DNA of 64,000 nt from Plumapathes pennacea (lineage: Eukaryota; Cnidaria; Anthozoa; Antipatharia; Myriopathidae): assembly GCA_964036295.1 (NCBI GenBank), contig OZ038473.1, forward strand, positions 2,115,501 through 2,179,500. The letters are read 5' to 3'. The notes below the pieces were generated by a model. The model had not been told where the DNA came from and did not search any database. It worked only from the letters and a program-made list of their open reading frames with translations. Every line of letters starts with the position of its first letter. Positions within the stretch are counted from its first letter, which is position 1. This document shows positions 10,540 through 34,200 of the stretch, one piece after another. A program made the translations under genes and the position numbers.

Positions 10540-10911
10540 GTGTAATTTAGTCGTTAAAAACTTTGCTGTTTCCCAGGCTCTCTCAACATAACAATGCTTA
10601 ATGGCGACCGGCCTTGTTTGTCGCCCGTAAAGGCCTAAGATTTCGCCGAATATCTGCATGTTTGGTGGAGATTATGACCCAAGAAGTGAAGTTACGTTTA
10701 ATACATTTTTTGTGGATGCACAGTATGTATTGTATTGTATTGTATTGTATTGTATGTCGGCAATTGCTGAAGCGAAGAAACGAGTCTGAGAGCACATGAG
10801 CTTCAGATGGTCAGGGTGTAACACTGGAAATTAATAATTCTCGTGAACGAAAATACAAAAATCCTCTTCCAGAACTGAAGGTGAGTTGTTTCAAAGCGTA
10901 CTTTTTTTACG
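10540..10911 (+). repeat. dispersed repeat, inverted copy at 53080-53430
   Basis: Shares, in the same order, a ctgggaaacagcaaag-type segment, the segment with ggcctaa..ttcgccgaatatctgc, the ctgaagcgaagaa segment and the agaactgaag|gtgagttgttt segment with the reverse complement of 53080-53430. The last looks like a splice donor kept in both copies. This copy carries a (TGTAT)n run at about 10726-10755 and an in-frame stop where the other copy is open. Confidence 0.6.
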
Positions 10912-11019
10912 GACCCGTTAAAATATGAGTCGCACTTGACTGTGTAAAGATCTGCATACATAAATATAGAGCTTATTATCTCACTGAATTAGGTACTTTA
11001 ATATACTAAAATATACTGT

Positions 11020-11620
11020 AAAGGGAAAACCTTCCAATTTTTGTGAATGTCCCCCACCAAATCATGTTTAATGAGGCAGTAAATCCCTTGTTTACACTCT
11101 GTTTAGATTGGCTTCACTATAGGGCAGGGAAAACCTTTTGACACTCTTGTTCACATACCATATTCAATCATGTTTGATCATGATCTGCAGGAAAGTCCCC
11201 CTTTTAGTACTCTTTGTTTATATGTCACCCAAATCATATATACTGTACCTGTAGACCCATCAATATTTGACAGGGGAGCAGCTGCTCTATACTCTTTAAA
11301 TTTTTCTCCCACTTATGCAATCATGTTTAACTGACATGAAAATTCTGCCTTCTGATTGGTTAGTTTGGACAGTAATTACACTCTCAAATAGTTTTAAAAA
11401 AAGTCCATGTTAAGATTGACATGTGTACCTGAAAAGCCTTGGATTATTTTCAATTTGTTTATATTCCACCCAGTCATATTTATTCATCATGCAGGGGAAA
11501 ACCCTACATTGTTCATATCTCACCAGCCAGTGTAGGGAAAACCCTCTCTACCTCTTGTTTATATTCCACATAAACACACTCAATGGACTGGCTCCTCATT
11601 ACATAGTCAACAAATTGAAC
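11020..11620. repeat. degenerate tandem repeat, period roughly 60-100 bp
   Basis: Recurring ggggaaaaccct..tcttgtttatatt..caccc..aatcatgttta motifs, heavily diverged. No gene seen. One frame reads NTLNGLAPHYI (about 11570-11602), reminiscent of a LINE ORF2 C-terminus but too short to call. Confidence 0.4.
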
Positions 11621-12199
11621 TTTTTAGTCAGGTCTGTAATACATATTAAAAAGGTCAACTGTCATATGTTTAAGAAATATATAATGCGTCACTGTGTAAT
11701 ATTATAGCCTTATCTAAACATGCGGGAAGTCGGGAAATTAATGTTTCCCATTGTGTAGACATTACCTCTCCTTAAATTGTTAGCAAACACATGTCATCAC
11801 CCTGCATGCTTTCAGTTCTCAGACTGTTGCTCCTTCCTGAAGCGGTATCACTGGTACTTTTTACACTCTTAGAAATAATGCATGCTTCTCTTTGTGTGTG
11901 TCATTTTGGGGAAAGACATGCATGGCCACTACGGATACTTGTATGTTTCTGTTGCAAGTTTGGTGTGGTTGACTGAAGTAATAGCCCCTTATTTTTCATA
12001 TACTTTTGCAGGAGTGAACTTTGAGTGATCATCATCAAAGTCGTTTTACATTGTATTGGCTACAGATTGAAGACTGCTCCAGTGCTTGGTAATATTTAAG
12101 GTAGGGTCATTCTTAGCAGTCAGTTGCTTAAAGCACATAATAGGAGGCAGGTTTTGCTTCTTTTAGCATTACTATGACAACCAATAGTCCATTGATCCT

Positions 12200-12335
12200 G
12201 ATATGTTTGTTGCCTTTGTTTCAAACTGAGGCCTAAGTGCGAAATCTTTCTTATGAAAATGAGTTTGGTTTGCATGAAAATGAAAAGAAAGGTTTTGCAC
12301 TAGACTCATTTTGAAACAGAGGCAACAGGCATCTC
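12200..12335. mobile_element. palindromic MITE-like element
   Basis: gttgcctttgtttcaaactg on the left and ttttgaaacagaggcaacag on the right are imperfect inverted arms. Similarity continues inward to aatctttc/gaaaggtt. Confidence 0.5.
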
Positions 12336-14801
12336 GGAATGGCTTATTTTAGTAGTTTCTTTGTAAAAACATATTTCTTCAGTACATGAAAGCAGATGTA
12401 CTGGATATAGTTGTTTAACAATTCGAAGCTAAGCATGAAATATCTATTTTACGTTGAAATTTTCAAAGTCACTTTGACTTTGCAAAATCAACAGCACCCA
12501 AAATACTTTTATTACAGTGTAGCTATTGAGGGGTTTTATTTAAGTGCTTGTACTTTATGTTTATCATTTGAAAGTTACCCACAGGTAAGTGCAGGGCAAG
12601 AGCTAAAGTGCAGAAAATAAACATCAACTTTATGAGGTATTCATGAAAATTTGAATGCTGGCAATTAACTAGGAATTTGTCAAACACATGTTCAGCATCT
12701 GGATCAGCTAATTAAGTTGAGTCAAATGATCCGACCGACTTTGGCATTGAAAACGTGAAAAATGTAACGGTAGTGTTATGTTATGTTATGTTACTCTTAG
12801 TTTACTGTCACTGGCACATGGAACAGGGTAAACGCGTTTCCAGATTATTTTTTATTTCAGTTTCAATAAATAAAACCTTCTATGCATGTCATAACATTGA
12901 GTTATCAATTTTTAATATCTATTCCAACGCGGGTAATTTCAGTGCGGATCCACTATACAGCGATAATGACTTTTGTCACGCAAATTTGCCAACCTTCAAA
13001 TTAAAAATGTATTTGTTTCAACAGCCAATAGGTCTTTCTGAACTTTCAAACTGATTGTCGCTATTATCCCCGAACGAAGTGAGGGAAATATTTACGACGC
13101 TAATGCAGTAGTATTATCGCCTTATCGGAGACTCCAAGCGTGTCGCCATCTCGAAATCTAATGTTCGTGTGTTTGTTTGTGCCATACGACCTCGTCCCAA
13201 GGCCCTCCGCGTCGAGCGATCACAGCAGGCGAGGTTACATCGGCAGCTTAACTGTAAACCGCCATTTTCTTGGAGACATGCGATAGAGTACAAACTGAAG
13301 TGATTTTGTACAACAAGATGCAGATACAAGGCCAAGCAGTTCGACGGACGGCTGTAAATTGCCCGGATATTTTGCCAGTGCATGGGAGGCAAGCTTTACT
13401 AGACGTAAAGCGGATTCTTTAAGGCCCAACTGGTCGACCTGAACACAATCCTAGACGCCAGTATTGTGTTAAAACGCAGACACTTCTTCAGAAAGGAATA
13501 GCAAAATACAATCGGTGGAAATCGAACAATCACTGTGGCAAATTTCACCTTTCGCAATAACAGGAATGCAGTTTTCAGAATCCAAGTTTGACAAGATGAC
13601 AACACAATACAATGGAAAGTGGAATTTTCGTACTGTATGAGGACTGCTCTATACAGTGTATTTTGAAATCATTGAAGACGTAAACAATAGTGTTTTGGGT
13701 TTTGTTTCCTTTGCTGGAAAAGAGCTAAAGCTATGGCTTTCAGGAAGCGGTGCGTTTTGAAACTTTAATTCAATTAACGTTAAATACACTTTTGTTAAAC
13801 GACGGTCGTGTTATCATTGGTATTTCAACAATTGCCGTATATTTTGTCGTTTGATGCCCCGGTAACTGTGATGAAGGCCAATTAGGATTATACTGTGATC
13901 TTTTCCCTGGTTTTCAAGGCTATTTCAGAGTGCCTTCGTGCAAGATTGTGTCATCCGATTCCTGACATGTTTGCATAATTTCATTGACAGTCTGACACAT
14001 GCTGTGAAGTTTTGTCGCCGCGTTTGTTGGCACACTGTATTCAAGGATAAAATGTAACCGGGTTAAAATGCTTTTGCTTTTTGAAGGCTATTAAAGTAGA
14101 AAATATCCGGCCACTGCTTTCCAAATTAAACAATGTGTCTACTAGCGGGACCCCCGTAAGATACTCGCTCAACACAATCGCACTTTGTATTATTTAGTGA
14201 CCGGGTTTGCTCGCTCAATAAAATCGGACCTTCTATTATTTAGTGACTTGATTTCTTTTTTCTGTCAAAGATTTTAAAATTGTCAAACGCAGTTTGAAAA
14301 GTTGTTGTGTTGAAAATTGAATCCCTGCCAAAATTCACACGATTCCGAGACTTCGAAAGCGTGTAAACAAGCGACTCGCTTTGACGGTTCTAAATTTGGC
14401 ACACACACACACACACAAAAAAAACAAACACACGTATGTGGTTAGGATAAAGCATTGGCTGGAGAAATCGCGGCTTTTCTTGAAATTCATAAAAACTTCG
14501 GTGTCCAAGATCGACTTTGCTTGGCTTTCAAGTTGCGTGTAAATGTTTTCTCAGCGAATTTTGAAGTTCAGCTAGTGTCTACGAAAATTGCAGACTGTGC
14601 ACGTTGTCTGAACTAAACCAGACTTCGTGTGACAAAGATTTTTTTTAACGGCCGACTGGTGACGTCACTACACAGCCGTGGTTTGCAAAAAAATTTAAAT
14701 AATCTCCGAACGGAAAATAAGCAAGAATCCCGCTTTCCGAAAACCCACTACTGAGCGAGGGGATATCTGCGATTATCGTATTTCTAGTTTATTTATATAT
14801 T
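12336..14801. other. intergenic, no gene seen
   Basis: No protein recognised in any frame. A segment at 13085-13200 (acgacgctaatgc..gtagtat..ctccaagcg) resembles 50540-50640, so it is a dispersed repeat. A short (CA)n run is at about 14400. Confidence 0.4.
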
Positions 14802-14969
14802 CAGTGCTCGACATTAACGGTTGCCCGCTATGCCCGGGGCAACTAAAAATTTTGGTCGGGCAGGTAAATTCAGGGCCGGGCAACCAGAAATTATGAAACT
14901 TTCTATTTGCTTGAAGTCAATCTACAGTCTGAAGGGGGAACCAACCTAAAGCCTAAATGTCGAGCACTG
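14802..14969. mobile_element. 168-bp MITE with 4-bp TATT target duplication
   Basis: Begins cagtgctcgacatt and ends aatgtcgagcactg, a perfect 14-bp inverted pair. It is flanked by TATT on both sides (14798-14801 and 14970-14973). GC-rich core with cccggggcaac motifs. No ORF. Confidence 0.75.
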
Positions 14970-14973
14970 TATT

Positions 14974-15476
14974 ATTCCTACCCGAGCTTCAGCGGCATTA
15001 AACATGCATCCGTATACAGGCACAAAAAGATCTCAAATAAATATGTAATAGTAAAGACTAGTACAATCTAAATGAATGCAAGTCTGCGGGGGTCGACCCT
15101 TGCAATGCCAAAATTAACTCAAACTGAATCTTTAGAAAGTTACGAAAGGCGTGACCATTCGTTCTTGCTGTGAGATTCTACTAGTTAATATATTTGCGTT
15201 ATCATTGGCTGAAGTTCATAGCTTTTTAGCGTCAGTAAGTTATAATTAAAATTTAGACAAAAATACTTTGTTGGGAAAGGGTTAAAACAAACACTAAATT
15301 ATGACGAATTTCAATTAATTCCGTGGTATGAACTCAGGATGTCAAGGGGAGTTTGGTGGAATCGCCACAGCTGGCGTTTGAATAGCCCTTTGAATTTAAG
15401 AACAAACACGATAGATTTAAAAACTTTTGCACTTGCAAAACACTTTTAGGCATTTATAATTGATAGGTTTGTAACA
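14974..15476. other. gene 2 upstream region
   Basis: No gene seen. Presumed 5' regulatory flank of the gene starting at 15593. Confidence 0.35.
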
Positions 15477-15486
15477 TATATAAAAG
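15477..15486 (+). promoter_or_regulatory. candidate TATA box of gene 2
   Basis: TATATAAAAG lies 107 bp before the ATG at 15593, leaving room for a 5' UTR of about 75-80 nt. Sequence match and position only. Confidence 0.4.
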
Positions 15487-15592
15487 TAATTAAATGTTGT
15501 GGTCTCTGTACTCCATTCACGTTCATGTTAGTGGCGCGGGGCAACTGACGATAATGTGACATAACTATTCCAGCAAAACGCGAGTTTTGAAA

Positions 15593-26189
<10,597 letters not shown>

Positions 26190-27140
26190 TAAGCGGACTA
26201 TACAAACTGAACAGTGAATTACACAAGGTCAGCAAAAAACAAACAAGCCAACCAGGAAATCAAGAAAAGCAAGCACGTCAGAAAACAAACCCAAGTAGAA
26301 GACACGTCTGGGGCACGGTTTCCGGTGCATGATGGGTTTTCTCTTCAGTTCCTTTGGTTGTGTTCTGCTTGTGTCTGTGCTCGTGCTATTTTTGTTGTAA
26401 ACCTTGCTTGTATTTGGTCGGGTGAATATTTGTTTTCCAGTTTCTGTTTGTATGGCGTTCTGCTTGTGTTTGTGCTCGCTTTTCAGTGTTTTGTTTTTCT
26501 GTTTATTTGCGTTTGTATCAATGTGTACGTAGGCATTTCTGTTTCTGAGTGGACAGTTTGATGAAGGGGGGAGCGACGAGTAATGGCAATAAACTTATCA
26601 ACCATTTAAAAGGAAAATACTTGAATAATTACGTTTAGAAGTGGAATGCGAAGATAGTAACTCAAGCAGCCTTCAACTGAGCAAGTTATCAAACACCAAG
26701 TACGCTATCCTTTGAGGGAAACAAGAGATACAGAGTTTGAAAGCGAAACTTTGGGTCATTTTTTTCTTGAGGGAGAGGTGGGGGAGGGTATTGTTCTGCA
26801 TTGGGGTATAATAGAAGGAGGTGTAAGGTCCTTGCAGGGGCATACTTCAAGCCAGTTGAATATCAACCTCACGGCAATGTAAACAGCTTTCAACAGGAGC
26901 CTACTGAAGAACATCCTCTGGTGACGTATGCTTCCTGGACGAAGATCGAATTTTTCAGTGATACATTTGTAATTATTATATAGATCCAACATGTTTCATG
27001 TATTGCCCAGCAACTCAAACATCATGGATATTATGGCAGTAGCACACAATGACTAATGCATGTTTAATTGCAGTTTTATTTTATTACTACAAATTAATGA
27101 CCTGTACATATTGCTATTACGTAAGCAAGTAATATATATA
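26190..27140 (+). other. gene 2 3' flank and likely 3' UTR
   Basis: Aligned with 8431-9400. The frame at 26214 resembles the one at 8455 for about 60 codons but then diverges with frame changes, so untranslated sequence is more likely. No gene seen. Confidence 0.5.
26588..26593 (+). terminator. candidate polyadenylation signal of gene 2
   Basis: AATAAA about 400 nt after the stop codon. The gene 1 equivalent is AATAAT. Confidence 0.4.
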
Positions 27141-28139
27141 CACTTTCACTCTAACGAAACGTTGAACTCGACAGCGCGAAAACTGCTTTTTTATTAGCAG
27201 TGTGCACGTCTTTGCGTATTTTAGTGTTTTCCTTATGCAACAAAGAAAGAAAGAAAAAAAAAACAGCAATCTTAGGATTGTAACGCTTCTTTTTCAATAC
27301 AATTGTCTCATTTTTCTTCAACAGTTAACGAAAACTACGGCGGTTTTAAAAGAATGCATTGGTATAGATTACCATGAAATGAAATGGCCAATGAAATGTC
27401 TTGAATTTCAACCTCGACCAATTAGAAAGCGGGAAAAGTTGTTGACATCATTTCGCTCCCAAGTTCAGATTCTCTCGACCTTTTAAGAAGAAAACGTGCA
27501 GCGAGTGTTGTGGTGAGAACTGATAGCTGAAGCACAATTCATTTGAGTAAACTAACACAAAGCCAAGTTCTCTATACTGTGTGTGATATACTGATGAGAA
27601 AAACGAGACAATTGTTGGGAGTTGAAGGATTAGAGTCATTTTAACGGTACACAGTTTCAGTGCATTAATACTCTTCAGGGAAAATTTACCGTGGAATAAA
27701 AAGAACGGATAATCCATAGTCTCTCTTACTTTTATGAACACTAATATGCCTACATAGTGAATACTGTACTATATACGAAAGCGACAGATGTACAACCTGG
27801 GTGTCCCCCCAAGAGAACTTCGACGAGAATCCCCCACAGTGGAGTTCTTCCCATCGAGATGTCCTCGAGAGGTAAATCCCAGCACTCTAGAATCAAGCTT
27901 TCAACAATAATCATCTTTTTTTTCTTTTTTCATTCATCACTATTTTTATTTTAAACTATACATTGATATTAAGCAAGCCATTTCTTACAGCGTAAGAAAC
28001 GGCGGTTTAAAGTTTGACGTAGAAACGAACAAATTTTGGCCTTATCGCTAACGTTTGCATTCCACATGTGGGACTATAGATGACGTCATAAGAAAGAGTA
28101 CTGCGCATGCGTATGAGTGGAAGAAATAAGAAAAGAGGT
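27141..28139. other. spacer before the satellite, no gene seen
   Basis: Homology to the gene 1 flank ends near 27365. The rest has no recognisable coding or repeat structure except a T-rich run at 27916-27930, which could be the A-tail of a minus-strand SINE headed at 28209. Confidence 0.4.
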
Positions 28140-28209
28140 AGAGCCAAAATTCGAACCACGAACCTCTGCCTAGGTTTCTGGGCGTCCTACCGACTGCGCC
28201 ATAGCATCA
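28140..28209 (-). mobile_element. degenerate tRNA-like segment, probable SINE head
   Basis: On the minus strand, tggcgcagtcggtagg fits an A box and ggttcgaattttgg a B box at tRNA-like spacing. Acceptor and T stems do not pair well, so this is not a functional tRNA. It lies about 50 bp left of the satellite. Confidence 0.45.
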
Positions 28210-28261
28210 CTTGATAATTTACACATTCAAATTTGATGTTATATAGAATATGATCTAACAA

Positions 28262-31200
28262 GTAGCCTCAGGAACGCAGACTTTGATGGAAGAATACTAC
28301 TGATATGCTAAATGAATGACAGAGGTTTTACGTCTGTTGCTTGCGTGCAAGAAGAGCAAAGCGCAAAATTGCTCTAACTACCCAATTGAGAGTGTCCAAA
28401 ACACTGGAAAATTTTATTGCTCAAACACGAAAATGGCGAATAATTCGTTTCTCACTCAATTCTTTGCCGCCAAACTGTTTGTCATTCATTAAGCGTCTTA
28501 TAAGTGTCCTTTACTGAAAGTCTGCGTTCTTGTGCTTTCCTGTGAGTGGCGCTACATAGTAGTGAAAACGGAGACTTTAACAAACTCTTACGCCTCAGGA
28601 ACGCATAAAATTGGCTCATTAACGCGCAAAGTCCGTGTTCTTCTTCTATGCCGAGTCGCCCACAAGTAACCTCAAGAACGGAGACTTTGATGGAAGAATA
28701 CTACTGATATGCTAAATGAATGACAGAGGTTTTACGTCTGTTGCTTGCGTACAAGAAGAGCAAAGCGCAAAATTGCTCTAACTACCCAATTGAGAGCGTC
28801 CAAAACACTGGAAAATTTTATTGCTCAAACACGAAAATGGCGAATAATTCGTTTCTCACTCAATTCTTTGCCGCCAAACTGTTTGTCATTCATTAAGCGT
28901 CTTATAAGTGTCCTTTACTGAAAGTCTGCGTTCTTGTGCTTTCCTGTGAGTGGCGCTACATAGTAGTGAAAGCGGAGACTTTAACAAACTCTTACGCCTC
29001 AGGAACGCATAAAATTGGCTCATTAACGCACAAAGTCCGTGTTCTTCTTCTATGCAGAGTCGCGCACAAGTAACCTCAGGAACGGAGACTTTGATGGAAG
29101 AATACTACTGATATGCTAAATGAATGACAGAGGTTTTACGTCTGTTGCTTGCGTACAAGAAAAGCAAAGCGCAAAATTGCTCTAACTACCCAATTGAGAG
29201 CGTCCAAAACACTGGAAAATTTTATTGCTCAAACACGAAAATGGCGAATAATTCGTTTCTCACTCAATTCTTTGCCACCAAACTGTTTGTCATTCATTAA
29301 GCGTCTTATAAGTGTCCTTTGCTGAAAGTCTGCGTTCTTGTGCTTTCCTGTGAGTGGCGCTACATAGTAGTGAAAACGGAGACTTTAACAAACTCTTACG
29401 CCTCAGGAACGCATAAAATTGGCTCATTAACGCACAAAGTCCGTGTTCTTCTTCTATGCAGAGTCGCGCACAAGTAACCTCAGGAACGGAGACTTTGATG
29501 GAAGAATACTACTGATATGCTAAATGAATGACAGAGGTTTTACGTCTGTTGCTTGCGTACAAGAAGAGCAAAGCGCAAAATTGCTCTAACTACCCAATTG
29601 AGAGCGTCCAAAACACTGGAAAATTTTATTGCTCAAACACGAAAATGGCGAATAATTCGTTTCTCACTCAATTCTTTGCCGCCAAACTGTTTGTCATTCA
29701 TTAAGCGTCTTATAAGTGTCCTTTGCTGAAAGTCTGCGTTCTTGTGCTTTCCTGTGAGTGGCGCTACATAGTAGTGAAAGCGGAGACTTTAACAAACTCT
29801 TACGCCTCAGGAACGCATAAAATTGGCTCATTAACGCACAAAGTCCGTGTTCTTCTTCTATGCCGAGTCGCCCACAAGTAACCTCAAGAACGCAGACTTT
29901 GATGGAAGAATACTACTGATATGCTAAATGAATGACAGAGGTTTTACGTCTGTTGCTTGCGTACAAGAAGAGCAAAGCGCAAAATTGCTCTAACTACCCA
30001 ATTGAGAGCGTCCAAAACACTGGAAAATTTTATTGCTCAAACACGAAAATGGCGAATAATTCGTTTCTCACTCAATTCTTTGCCGCCAAACTGTTTGTCA
30101 TTCATTAAGCGTCTTATAAGTGTCCTTTGCTGAAAGTCTGCGTTCTTGTGCTTTCCTGTGAGTGGCGCTACATAGTAGTGAAAACGGAGACTTTAACAAA
30201 CTCTTACGCCTCAGGAACGCATAAAATTGGCTCATTAACGCACAAAGTCCGTGTTCTTCTTCTATGCAGAGTCGCGCACAAGTAACCTCAGGAACGGAGA
30301 CTTTGATGGAAGAATACTACTGATATGCTAAATGAATGACAGAGGTTTTACGTCTGTTGCTTGCGTACAAGAAGAGCAAAGCGCAAAATTGCTCTAACTA
30401 CCCAATTGAGAGCGTCCAAAACACTGGAAAATTTTATTGCTCAAACACGAAAATGGCGAATAATTCGTTTCTCACTCAATTCTTTGCCGCCAAACTGTTT
30501 GTCATTCATTAAGCGTCTTATAAGTGTCCTTTGCTGAAAGTCTGCGTTCTTGTGCTTTCCTGTGAGTGGCGCTACATAGTAGTGAAAGCGGAGACTTTAA
30601 CAAACTCTTACGCCTCAGGAACGCATAAAATTGGCTCATTAACGCACAAAGTCCGTGTTCTTCTTCTATGCCGAGTCGCCCACAAGTAACCTCAAGAACG
30701 CAGACTTTGATGGAAGAATACTACTGATATGCTAAATGAATGACAGAGGTTTTACGTCTGTTGCTTGCGTACAAGAAGAGCAAAGCGCAAAATTGCTCTA
30801 ACTACCCAATTGAGAGCGTCCAAAACACTGGAAAATTTTATTGCTCAAACACGAAAATGGCGAATAATTCGTTTCTCACTCAATTCTTTGCCGCCAAACT
30901 GTTTGTCATTCATTAAGCGTCTTATAAGTGTCCTTTGCTGAAAGTCTGCGTTCTTGTGCTTTCCTGTGAGTGGCGCTACATAGTAGTGAAAACGGAGACT
31001 TTAACAAACTCTTACGCCTCCGGAACGCATAAAATTGGCTCATTAACGCACAAAGTCCGTGTTCTTCTTCTATGCAGAGTCGCGCACAAGTAACCTCAGG
31101 AACGGAGACTTTGATGGAAGAATACTACTGATATGCTAAATGAATGACAAAGGTTTTACGTCTGTTGCTTGCGTACAAGAAGAGCAAAGCGCAAAATTGC

Positions 31201-34200
31201 TCTAACTACCCAATTGAGAGCGTCCAAAACACTGGAAAATTTTATTGCTCAAACACGAAAATGGCGAATAATTCGTTTCTCACTCAATTCTTTGCCGCCA
31301 AACTGTTTGTCATTCATTAAGCGTCTTATAAGTGTCCTTTGCTGAAAGTCTGCGTTCTTGTGCTTTCCTGTGAGTGGCGCTACATAGTAGTGAAAGCGGA
31401 GACTTTAACAAACTCTTACGCCTCAGGAACGCATAAAATTGGCTCATTAACGCGCAAAGTCCGTGTTCTTCTTCTATGCCGAGTCGCCCACAAGTAACCT
31501 CAAGAACGCAGACTTTGATGGAAGAATACTACTGATATGCTAAATGAATGACAGAGGTTTTACGTCTGTTGCTTGCGTACAAGAAGAGCAAAGCGCAAAA
31601 TTGCTCTAACTACCCAATTGAGAGCGTCCAAAACACTGGAAAATTTTATTGCTCAAACACGAAAATGGCGAATAATTCGTTTCTCACTCAATTCTTTGCC
31701 GCCAAACTGTTTGTCATTCATTAAGCGTCTTATAAGTGTCCTTTGCTGAAAGTCTGCGTTCTTGTGCTTTCCTGTGAGTGGCGCTACATAGTAGTGAAAA
31801 CGGAGACTTTAACAAACTCTTACGCCTCAGGAACGCATAAAATTGGCTCATTAACGCACAAAGTCCGTGTTCTTCTTCTATGCAGAGTCGCGCACAAGTA
31901 ACCTCAGGAACGGAGACTTTGATGGAAGAATACTACTGATATGCTAAATGAATGACAAAGGTTTTACGTCTGTTGCTTGCGTACAAGAAGAGCAAAGCGC
32001 AAAATTGCTCTAACTACCCAATTGAGAGCGTCCAAAACACTGGAAAATTTTATTGCTCAAACACGAAAATGGCGAATAATTCGTTTCTCACTCAATTCTT
32101 TGCCGCCAAACTGTTAGTCATTCATTAAGCGTCTTATAAGTGTCCTTTGCTGAAAGTCTGCGTTCTTGTGCTTTCCTGTGAGTGGCGCTACATAGTAGTG
32201 AAAGCGGAGACTTTAACAAACTCTTACGTCTCAGGAACGCATAAAATTGGCTCATTAACGCGCAAAGTCCGTGTTCTTCTTCTATGCCGAGTCGCCCACA
32301 AGTAACCTCAAGAACGCAGACTTTGATGGAAGAATACTACTGATATGCTAAATGAATGACAGAGGTTTTACGTCTGTTGCTTGCGTACAAGAAGAGCAAA
32401 GCGCAAAATTGCTCTAACTACCCAATTGAGAGCGTCCAAAACACTGGAAAATTTTATTGCTCAAACACGAAAATGGCGAATAATTCGTTTCTCACTCAAT
32501 TCTTTGCCGCCAAACTGTTTGTCATTCATTAAGCGTCTTATAAGTGTCCTTTGCTGAAAGTCTGCGTTCTTGTGCTTTCCTGTGAGTGGCGCTACATAGT
32601 AGTGAAAGCGGAGACTTTAACAAACTCTTACGCCTCAGGAACGCATAAAATTGGCTCATTAACGCACAAAGTCCGTGTTCTTCTTCTATGCCGAGTCGCC
32701 CACAAGTAACCTCAAGAACGCAAACTTTGATGGAATAATACTACTGATATGCTAAATGAATGACAGAGGTTTTACGTCTGTTGCTTGCGTGCAAGAAGAG
32801 CAAAGCGCAAAATTGCTCTAACTACCCAATTGAGAGCGTCCAAAACACTGGAAAATTTTATTGCTCAAACACGAAAATGGCGAATAATTCGTTTCTCACT
32901 CAATTCTTTGCCGCCAAACTGTTTGTCATTCATTAAGCGTCTTATAAGTGTCCTTTGCTGAAAGTCTGCGTTCTTGTGCTTTCCTGTGAGTGGCGCTACA
33001 TAGTAGTGAAAACGGAGACTTTAACAAACTCTTACGCCTCAGGAACGCATAAAATTGGCTCATTAACGCACAAAGTCCGTGTTCTTCTTCTATGCAGAGT
33101 CGCGCAGAAGTAACCTCAGGAACGGAGACTTTGATGGAAGAATACTACTGATATGCTAAATGAATGACAGAGGTTTTACGTCTGTTGCTTGCGTACAAGA
33201 AGAGCAAAGCGCAAAATTGCTCTAACTATCCAATTGAGAGCGTCCAAAACACTGGAAAATTTTATTGCTCAAACACGAAAATGGTGAATAATTCGTTTCT
33301 CACTCAATTCTTTGCCGCCAAACTGTTTGTCATTCATTAAGCGTCTTATAAGTGTCCTTTGCTGAAAGTCTGCGTTCTTGTGCTTTCCTGTGAGTGGCGC
33401 TACATAGTAGTGAAAGCGGAGACTTTAACAAACTCTTACGCCTCAGGAACGCATAAAATTGGCTCATTAACGCACAAAGTCCGTGTTCTTCTTCTATGCC
33501 GAGTCGCGCACAAGTAACCTCAAGAACGGACACTTTGATGGAAGAATACTACTGATATGCTAAATGAATGACAGAGGTTTTACGTCTGTTGTTGCGTACA
33601 AGAAGAGCAAAGCGCAAAATTGCTCTAACTACCCAATTGAGAGCGTCCAAAACACTGGAAAATTTTATTGCTCAAACACGAAAATGGCGAATAATTCGTT
33701 TCTCACTCAATTCTTTGCCGCCAAACTGTTTGTCATTCATTAAGCGTCTTATAAGTGTCCTTTGCTGAAAGTCTGCGTTCTTGTGCTTTCCTGTGAGTGG
33801 CGCTACATAGTAGTGAAAACGGAGACTTTAACAAACTCTTACGCCTCAGGAACGCATAAAATTGGCTCATTAACGCACAAAGTCCGTGTTCTTCTTCTAT
33901 ACAGAGTCGCGCACAAGTAACCTCAGGAACGCAGACTTTGATGGAAGAATACTACTGATATGCTAAATGAATGACAGAGGTTTTACGTCTGTTGCTTGCG
34001 TACAAGAGGAGCAAAGCGCAAAATTGCTCTAACTACCCAATTGAGAGCGTCCAAAACACTGGAAAATTTTATTGCTCAAACACGAAAATGGCGAATAATT
34101 CGTTTCTCACTCAATTCTTTGCCGCCAAACTGTTTGTCATTCATTAAGCGTCTTATAAGTGTCCTTTGCTGAAAGTCTGCGTTCTTGTGTTTTCCTGTGA

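Noticed and set aside
11423..11707. 94-codon frame with NTLNGLAPHYI resembling a LINE ORF2 end
   Set aside because: Only about 11 residues match, inside a degenerate tandem repeat; not enough to call an element.
33330..33768. Recurring 66-72 codon frames in the satellite (also at 39793, 40031, 45688, 46496)
   Set aside because: They appear only where a monomer variant removes a stop; other monomers are closed in the same frame. Their recurrence reflects the higher-order repeat, not coding.
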